Shown here: positions 5,776 through 11,315 of the stretch, piece by piece | Position numbering within the stretch: the stretch's first letter is position 1 | How the letters are laid out: every line of letters starts with the position of its first letter | Source: Actinomycetota bacterium | Lineage (GTDB): Bacteria > Actinomycetota > Thermoleophilia > Gaiellales > Gaiellaceae | NCBI GenBank assembly: GCA_005883365.1 | Contig: VAXA01000071.1 | Span: 1-11,315, forward strand | Direction of reading: 5' to 3' | DNA length: 11,315 nt | Notes under the pieces: generated by a model | What the model was told of the DNA's origin: nothing | The model's database searches: none | What the model saw: the letters and a program-made list of their open reading frames with translations, nothing else | Translations under genes and position numbers: made by a program

Positions 5776-6246
5776 ATGGCGACGGGCGAGGAGCTGCGCG
5801 GCCTCATGCGGCTCTGGCCGCACGGCGTCTCGATCCTCAGCATCGACGTCGAGGGCGACCGGATGGGCGTCACCGTCTCCTCGCTCGTCTCGCTCTCGCT
5901 CGAGCCGCCGCTGGTCGGCGTCTCGATCGGGAAGGACGCCTCGTGCTACGAGCTCCTGCGCAGCGCCGGCCGCTTCGCGGTCAGCCTCCTCGGCGCAGAG
6001 CAGGAAGAGCTCGCGCGCCGCTTCGCCGCGGGTTATCCGCCGATCGTCCATTGGCAAGGCGTCCCCACACGCGAGGGCGCCGTCGCGCCGCTCATCGAGG
6101 GCGCACTCGGCTGGATCGAGGCCGAGACGCACACCGAGGCCGACGCCGGCGACCACACCTTCTTCATCGCCGACGTCCTCTCGATCGAGCACGGCCCGTC
6201 ACACCACGCGCTCGTCTACCGCGAGAGCACGTACCACTCGGTTTGA
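5776..6246 (+). CDS. Flavin reductase-like, FMN-binding split-barrel protein
   Basis: This 156-residue protein matches the flavin reductase-like domain of two-component monooxygenase reductases (HpaC/ActVB type): dimeric split barrels that bind FMN and use NAD(P)H to supply reduced flavin. Family features are the opening helix then HGVSILSI, GVTVSSLVSLSLEPPLVGVSI (the flavin-binding loop and strand), a run ending FAVSLLGAEQEELARRF (the FAVN-like segment), and a late GDHTFFIADVLSIEHG, where the family usually has GDHxxxxGEV. The length is normal. No partner oxygenase is nearby, so the reaction it serves is unknown; it might also be a flavin- or haem-binding protein. The ATG has no SD. The stop overlaps the TTG of the next gene (TTGA), coupling the two. 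Confidence 0.88.
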   Translation: MATGEELRGLMRLWPHGVSILSIDVEGDRMGVTVSSLVSLSLEPPLVGVSIGKDASCYELLRSAGRFAVSLLGAEQEELARRFAAGYPPIVHWQGVPTREGAVAPLIEGALGWIEAETHTEADAGDHTFFIADVLSIEHGPSHHALVYRESTYHSV

Positions 6247-6890
6247 CGCAAGCTGTCGTCTTCGATCTCGACGGCGTACTGCTCCAGTCGGAGGAGGTGT
6301 GGGACGCGGTGCGCGAGCGCTACGTCCGCGAGCGTGGCGGCCGCTACGACGAGGAGGTACAGCGGGCGATGATGGGGATGAGCGCGCCAGAATGGTCTCG
6401 CTTTCTCCACGAGGAGGCGGGAGTGCCTGACGATTCGGAGGCGATCAACCGCGACGTCGTCGCGCGGATGCTCGAGTCGTACCGGCGCAAGCTGCCCCTA
6501 CTGCCGGGTGCCGCCGAGGCCGTGCGGCGAACGGCAGCGGCGTTCCCGCTCGCGCTCGCGTCCTCCTCGAACCGCGAGGTTTTCGAAGCGGTGCTCGAGC
6601 TCGCCGGGCTCGCGGACTGCTTCCGCGCCACGGTCTCGTCCGAGGAGGTCGAACGCGGCAAGCCGGCCCCCGACGTCTACCTCGAGGCAGCACGCCGGCT
6701 CGGCGTGGCGCCGGAGCTCTGCACCGCGGTCGAGGACTCCCAGGCCGGCATCCGCTCGGCGAAGTCGGCCGGAATGCGCGTCGTCGCGATCCCGAATGCG
6801 AGCTATCCGCCCGACGACGAGGCACTCGCCCTCGCGGACACCGTTGTCCGCTCGCTCGACGAGCTGACGGTCGCCGCCCTGCACGGCTGA
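6243..6890 (+). CDS. HAD hydrolase, beta-phosphoglucomutase-like family
   Basis: This 215-residue HAD protein with a helical C1 cap resembles beta-phosphoglucomutase and small-molecule phosphatases (YcjU/YniC/GS1 types). Motif I is VVFDLDGVL (D8, D10), motif II is ASSSN (S107), the motif III lysine is in RGKPAPDVYLEAA (K140), and motif IV is VEDSQAGIRSAKSAG (E164, D165). The substrate is uncertain; it could be a phosphosugar phosphatase, a mutase, or a phosphoglycolate-type phosphatase. The TTG at 6243 is the start because it places motif I at residue 5 as usual in the family. It also overlaps the preceding stop as TTGA, so expression is coupled to the flavin-reductase-like gene. The gene ends 6 bp before the palindromic repeat cluster. 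Confidence 0.9.
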   Translation: MTQAVVFDLDGVLLQSEEVWDAVRERYVRERGGRYDEEVQRAMMGMSAPEWSRFLHEEAGVPDDSEAINRDVVARMLESYRRKLPLLPGAAEAVRRTAAAFPLALASSSNREVFEAVLELAGLADCFRATVSSEEVERGKPAPDVYLEAARRLGVAPELCTAVEDSQAGIRSAKSAGMRVVAIPNASYPPDDEALALADTVVRSLDELTVAALHG

Positions 6891-6896
6891 AACAGT

Positions 6897-6923
6897 CACG
6901 TCCGGAACCTGGTTCCGGCCGTG
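6897..6923. repeat. Palindrome A (CACG...CGTG, AACCTGGTT core)
   Basis: A 27-bp inverted repeat centred on T6910 has 12 of 13 arm positions paired; its core is the perfect palindrome CCGGAACCTGGTTCCGG (6902-6918). It starts 6 bp after the HAD stop. The 29-bp stretch 6897-6925 recurs at 7098-7126 with three differences. Confidence 0.85.
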
Positions 6924-6933
6924 GCCCGAAGAG

Positions 6934-6964
6934 CCACGTCTAGGTGCCAGGCGCCGGGACGTGG
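6934..6964. repeat. Palindrome C (CCACGTC...GACGTGG, GGTGCC/GGCGCC core)
   Basis: A 31-bp inverted repeat centred on A6949 has 12 of 15 arm positions paired, including perfect outer arms CCACGTC and GACGTGG. Its right half, GCGCCGGGACGTGGC, closely matches the right half of palindrome D. Confidence 0.75.
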
Positions 6965-7036
6965 CCAGAGTGGACAGGTGCGCGGCTTTCGTTCGGATCC
7001 GCAAGGGCGTCGCTCGCGGCACGTGTCATCTCGGGA

Positions 7037-7065
7037 CATGTCCGCGTGCCCGGCACCGGGACGTG
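7037..7065. repeat. Palindrome D (CATGTCC...GGGACGTG, GTGCCCGGCAC core)
   Basis: A 29-bp inverted repeat centred on C7051 has a perfect inner GTGCC/GGCAC stem, two unpaired positions on each arm, then outer pairing CATGTCC with GGGACGTG through one wobble. It shares CACCGGGACGTGGC-type sequence with palindrome C. A degenerate half copy (ACGTGTC...GGACATGT) lies just upstream at 7021-7041. Confidence 0.7.
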
Positions 7066-7097
7066 GCGGTTCGGGACCGCGTGGGGGCTGGATCGGA

Positions 7098-7126
7098 CAC
7101 GTCTGCAACCTGGTTCCGGACGTGGC
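7098..7126. repeat. Palindrome B (second copy of the AACCTGGTT type)
   Basis: This matches palindrome A over 26 of 29 positions. The arms are centred on T7111 (7098-7110 and 7112-7124), with 11 of 13 positions paired. It ends 1 bp before the stop codon of the GNAT gene on the opposite strand, so the repeat cluster fills the gap between the two convergent genes. Confidence 0.85.
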
Positions 7127-7127
7127 T

Positions 7128-7750
7128 CTAAAGGACGCGTTCCCCGCGCGCGTCGTAGGCGCGGATGTTGGGCGCAATGGACGGGTCGAGGTCCTCGCGG
7201 AACATGGTGAAGATCGTGACGTCGCGTAACGCCTCGCCTTCCGGGGCGGGCAGACGCCGCCGCAGCGTCGCCTCCTCGACGAAGCCGAGCTTGCGCGGGA
7301 TGCCGAAGCTCGCCTGGTTGCGCGGCTCGATCCGGATCTCGATCCGGTCCGCGCCGCAGACTTCGAACCCCACGCGCGTGAGCGCCGCCGACGACTCCGT
7401 CGCGATCCCCCGCCGCGTCGCTCCCGAGCGCACCCAGTAGCCGATCTCGAGCCCCCGCGGGCCGATGCGCGGGTGGAGCCCCGTGCTCCCGAGCACCTCC
7501 GTCTCGTCGGCGGCGAAGATCCCGTACGTGAAGTTCTCGCCCGTGTCGAACTCCGAGCGGAAGAGCTTCATGAGCTCGAGCTTCTGCTCCAGCGGCTGCG
7601 GCTCGCCGTGCGACCACGGCATGAACTCGCGCAGGTGCTCGAGGCTCGAGTCGAGCGCGTCCTTCAGGAGCGGAGCGTCGCGGGGCTCGTAGCAGCGAAT
7701 TACGAGCCGCTCCGTCTCGATCCGGTACGGAGCGGCCGAGCCCTCCCAGC

Positions 7751-7754
<4 letters not shown>
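7128..7754 (-). CDS. GNAT-family N-acetyltransferase (RimJ/RimL-like)
   Basis: This 208-residue acetyltransferase resembles the RimJ/RimL group, which transfers acetyl from acetyl-CoA to protein N-termini or small amines. Seen in order are IETERLVIRCYEPRDAPLL (the typical group opening), a helix with the conserved LREFMPW, GIFAADETEVLGSTGLH, EIGYWVRSGATRRGIATE carrying the acetyl-CoA pyrophosphate loop (residues 111-118), IEIRIEPRNQAS (N146, S149) and KLGF (155-158). About 25 extra residues follow the usual end of the domain. The substrate is unknown. The GTG start overlaps the stop of the ketosynthase gene (GTGA on the minus strand), so it is translated with it. Its stop abuts palindrome B. 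Confidence 0.9.
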
Positions 7755-8983
<1,229 letters not shown>

Positions 8984-9003
8984 CCCGCGAGGTTAGACGC
9001 GGG
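8984..9003 (-). promoter_or_regulatory. fabF start region: TAACCT box within a small hairpin
   Basis: On the minus strand TAACCT (8995-8990) fits TANNNT and ends 6 nt before the fabF ATG. CCCGCG (8984-8989) and CGCGGG (8998-9003) form a 6-bp inverted repeat around it with an 8-nt loop. It could be a leaderless promoter giving fabF its own transcription, and the repeat could be an operator or a weak end for the cyclase transcript. No SD and no -35 at normal spacing are seen; TTGACC nearby is too close to pair with this box. Confidence 0.35.
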
Positions 9004-9024
9004 TCAAGCTCCCAGGTTGCGGAG

Positions 9025-10089
9025 CTACGCCGTCTCGGCCACGACTGCGTCGGCGAGGACGGCGTAGACCTTCGTCGGCTCGGTCTTTCCCTTCATGAGC
9101 AGCTCACCCTGAGCCTCGACTGCAATCCCGTCCGCGATGCCTTGCCGCGTGTTCTCGTCGATCAGGATCGGACGGCCCAGCTCCTTTGTATGGGCCTCGA
9201 GCCGGGCGGCGACGTTGACCGTGTCGCCGACGCACGTGTAGGTCGCCCGGTTGTTCGTGCCCGTGTAGCCGGCTACGACGCGGCCCGAGGCGATCCCGAC
9301 CCCGATCTGGATCTGCACCCTGCCGCGCGCCGCCTGATCCTCGTTGAACAGCCGGATCAGCTCGACCATCTGGCGCGCCGCGAGCACGGCCGCCTGTCGG
9401 TGGTCGTCGCGCGGCGCGGGAGCCCCGAAGATCGCCATCAGGCCGTCGCCGACCATCTGGTTGACGACCCCGCCCTCGCCGTTGATGGCGTCCATCATCA
9501 GCGTGTAGTAGTCGTTGAGCAGCTCGATCGTCTCGGTCGGCTCGCGCGCCTCCGCGATCGTCGTGAACGAGCGGATGTCGCAGAACATCGCCGACGCCTC
9601 GACGTACTCGCCGCCGAGCGCGAAGCCCGACGTCAGCAGATCCTCCGCGACTTCCTTGGTGGCGAACTTGCTGATCAGCTCCCGCTGCTGGTCGCGCAGG
9701 CGCTTCTTCTCGAGGCTCGCGTTGATCCGCGCGTTCAGCAGCACCGGGTTGACCGGCTTCGTCAGGTAGTCCTCGGCGCCCATCTCGAGGCAACGGACGA
9801 CGCTGTCGATCTCGTCGAGCGCCGACGTCACGACGACCGGAATGTCGCGGAGATGCGGATCGTCCTTCACCTTCGCGAGCACCTCGTAGCCGTCGAGCTC
9901 AGGCATGAGGACGTCGAGCAGCATCAGGTCGAACCGCTGCCGCCGCAACAGGTCGAGCGCCTCGCCGCCGTGCTCGGCGAAGACGATCGTGTGCCCTTCC
10001 TGCTCGAGCCCGCGGGCAAGCAAGAGCCGGTTCACCCGGTTGTCGTCGGCGATGAGGATCGTGCCGGGCGTGGGAGCGGGGAGGCTCAC
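9025..10089 (-). CDS. Response regulator with class III nucleotidyl cyclase output (REC-CHD)
   Basis: This 354-residue soluble protein has a receiver domain at 10-125, with acidic pair D15/D16, phosphoacceptor D59 in [12 protein letters not shown]88 and K111. A helical linker follows (about 126-160), then a class III adenylate/guanylate cyclase domain (about 163-350). The two metal-binding aspartates are D171 (FCDIRSF) and D215 ([12 protein letters not shown]). The transition-state residues N292 and R296 lie in [12 protein letters not shown]. The purine-contact positions appear to be Q211 and T285, rather than the usual Lys with Asp or Thr, so cAMP is likely but not certain. Phosphorylation of D59 presumably controls cyclase dimer activity. 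The GTG start overlaps the stop of the upstream kinase gene (GTGA), so the kinase-HPt protein is the obvious phosphodonor. Confidence 0.93.
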   Translation of the reverse strand: MSLPAPTPGTILIADDNRVNRLLLARGLEQEGHTIVFAEHGGEALDLLRRQRFDLMLLDVLMPELDGYEVLAKVKDDPHLRDIPVVVTSALDEIDSVVRCLEMGAEDYLTKPVNPVLLNARINASLEKKRLRDQQRELISKFATKEVAEDLLTSGFALGGEYVEASAMFCDIRSFTTIAEAREPTETIELLNDYYTLMMDAINGEGGVVNQMVGDGLMAIFGAPAPRDDHRQAAVLAARQMVELIRLFNEDQAARGRVQIQIGVGIASGRVVAGYTGTNNRATYTCVGDTVNVAARLEAHTKELGRPILIDENTRQGIADGIAVEAQGELLMKGKTEPTKVYAVLADAVVAETA

Positions 10090-11315
10090 GAGACGGGTTC
10101 CGATCGGAGAGCCGTGAGGGCGTCGCGGAGCGGCCCGTACTCCTGCTCGATCTGCTCCACGAGCTGCGAGGCGCCGTCGAGTTCGCCGGCCTTGGCGCGC
10201 TGCTCGAGGGTCCGGCAGAGCTCCGCGAACTCCCCTGCGCCCAGCGTCGCGCCGTTCGACTTCAGCGTGTGCGCAGCCCGCCGCAGCTCCTCGGTGCCCT
10301 GCTCGTCCAGCGAGCGGCGGAGGGTCGCGATCAGCTCCGGCGCATCCGCGAGGAACGCATCGATCACCTCGGCGAGGAAGTCGTCGCCGCCGAGATCTCG
10401 CAGACTCTGGAGCGCGCCGTCGTCGAGATTGACGTACTCGACCCGGTCCGAACCGACGTCACCGTTCTTGAGCGGTTTCGCGCGCTTCAGCGCGGCGGCG
10501 AGCTCCTCGGCGCGGATCGGCTTCGCCACATAGTCGTTCATGCCGGCCGCGAAGCAGGCTTCGCGATCCTCGGGGAGCGCGTTCGCCGTCATGGCGATGA
10601 TGTGCGGGCGGCTCTCAGCCGGCCAGCGCTCGCAGATCCGGCGGGTGGCATCGAGGCCGTCGAGCTGCGGCATCTGCACGTCCATGAGGACGACGTCGTA
10701 CGGCTGCCGCTCGAGCGCCTCGATCGCCTCGAGCCCGTTCTCCGCGACGTCGGCGCTGTAGCCGTGCCGCTCGAGCAGGCGCAGCGCCACCTTCTGGTTC
10801 ATCGCGTTGTCCTCTGCGAGCAGGATCCGCAGCACCGACCTGGCACGCTTTCCGTCTGTCACGGGCTCGACCTCCTCCTCCCCGGCCCCGCCTGCTGTGA
10901 GCAGGTGCAGGAGCGTGTTGTAGAGCTGTGACGCCTTGAGCGGCTTCGCGAGCTGAGCCGAGAAGACGCTGCTCGACTGCGATTGCGGCAGGCGCCCCAG
11001 CGAGGTGAGCAGCAGGAGTGGAAGCTCCTGCGCGCTCCGCCGGCTCCGGATCTCGCCCGCCAGGGCCAGCCCGTCCATATCCGGCATCATCATGTCGAGG
11101 ACGGCGATGTCGAACGGCTCGCCCTGCTCGATCAGCTCGAGGGCCGCGGCCGGCAGCTCCACCGCGACGGGCTCCATTCCCCACGAGCGCGCGTGCCGGG
11201 TGACAATCTCGCGGTTCGTCGCATTGTCGTCAACGATGAGGATCCGCTTCCCGGCGAGGTGCGGGAGGCCGTCGGCGAGCGCGATCTTCGCCGGCACCTC
11301 CGCAGCTGTGACGGG
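10086..11315 (-). CDS. Tandem receiver-HPt protein, probable C-terminal part of a hybrid histidine kinase (partial)
   Basis: The last 409 residues of a larger phosphorelay protein are present; the frame is open at the right edge, so the N-terminus is missing. From the first visible residue, receiver 1 spans about 23-140 (D29/D30, phosphoacceptor D74 in [12 protein letters not shown]124 in AKPLK). Receiver 2 spans about 160-278 (phosphoacceptor D212 in [12 protein letters not shown]265). A C-terminal HPt domain spans about 300-395 with H349 in [13 protein letters not shown]. All key residues are intact. The stretch before receiver 1 (PVTAAE...) resembles the end of an HATPase domain joined to receivers, so a hybrid kinase of the BarA/tandem-receiver type is inferred. 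A GTG at 11297 could make a short standalone protein, but nothing favours it. The stop overlaps the start of the receiver-cyclase, its probable target. Confidence 0.9.
   Translation of the reverse strand, partial: PVTAAEVPAKIALADGLPHLAGKRILIVDDNATNREIVTRHARSWGMEPVAVELPAAALELIEQGEPFDIAVLDMMMPDMDGLALAGEIRSRRSAQELPLLLLTSLGRLPQSQSSSVFSAQLAKPLKASQLYNTLLHLLTAGGAGEEEVEPVTDGKRARSVLRILLAEDNAMNQKVALRLLERHGYSADVAENGLEAIEALERQPYDVVLMDVQMPQLDGLDATRRICERWPAESRPHIIAMTANALPEDREACFAAGMNDYVAKPIRAEELAAALKRAKPLKNGDVGSDRVEYVNLDDGALQSLRDLGGDDFLAEVIDAFLADAPELIATLRRSLDEQGTEELRRAAHTLKSNGATLGAGEFAELCRTLEQRAKAGELDGASQLVEQIEQEYGPLRDALTALRSEPVS

Noticed and set aside
6897..7126. CRISPR array
   Set aside because: The repeats are divergent palindromes of two core types at irregular spacing, with no uniform spacers and no cas genes.
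9001..9010. TTGACC (minus strand) as -35 box of fabF
   Set aside because: It lies only about 6 nt from TAACCT, far short of the usual 16-18 nt.
9142..10533. A 463-codon plus-strand open frame opposite the cyclase and kinase genes
   Set aside because: The minus-strand proteins have complete catalytic motifs; the plus-strand translation is Arg/Val/Leu-rich with no recognisable fold.

Overview
The DNA is very GC-rich, uses GTG, TTG and apparently CTG starts as well as ATG, and has several genes with no Shine-Dalgarno sequence. It carries a PspA gene followed by the actinobacterial/archaeal partner PspAB. Together these point to a high-GC Actinomycetota chromosome, and my best guess is class Thermoleophilia (Gaiellales-like soil bacteria). 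The class is inferred from general protein character, not proven. Nothing looks like a phage, plasmid or transposon; this is mostly a housekeeping region.

Left part (1-2817): a metallo-beta-lactamase-fold hydrolase runs off the left edge and is divergent from a membrane-stress module. The module is pspA (PspA/IM30), pspAB overlapping it by 4 nt with an apparent CTG start, and htpX, a membrane zinc protease read convergently from the other strand. A hairpin terminator separates pspAB and htpX.

Middle part (2818-7127): a small cytochrome c lipoprotein, a Cof-type HAD phosphatase (again apparently CTG-started) and serS form a run on the plus strand. An N-terminally short MmcQ/YjbR-like gene overlaps the serS end tail to tail, and its 5' end abuts a tRNA-Ser(UGA) gene. 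Next come a flavin-reductase-like protein and an overlapping beta-phosphoglucomutase-like HAD protein. The 237-bp convergent gap after them is packed with four related palindromes built on CACGTC...GACGTG.

Right part (7128-11315): all genes lie on the minus strand. In transcription order they are the 3' part of a probable hybrid histidine kinase (two receiver domains and an HPt domain), a translationally coupled receiver-class III nucleotidyl cyclase, a FabF-type ketosynthase, and a GNAT acetyltransferase coupled to it. The first two form a plausible phosphorelay whose output is a cyclic nucleotide.

Three features deserve a second look: the palindrome cluster; the kinase-HPt to receiver-cyclase relay with an atypical Gln/Thr purine-contact pair; and a TANNNT box 6-8 nt upstream of the start codon in all five SD-less, transcription-unit-leading genes with a well-supported start, which implies leaderless mRNAs. 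I found no clear example of a wholly unknown system.
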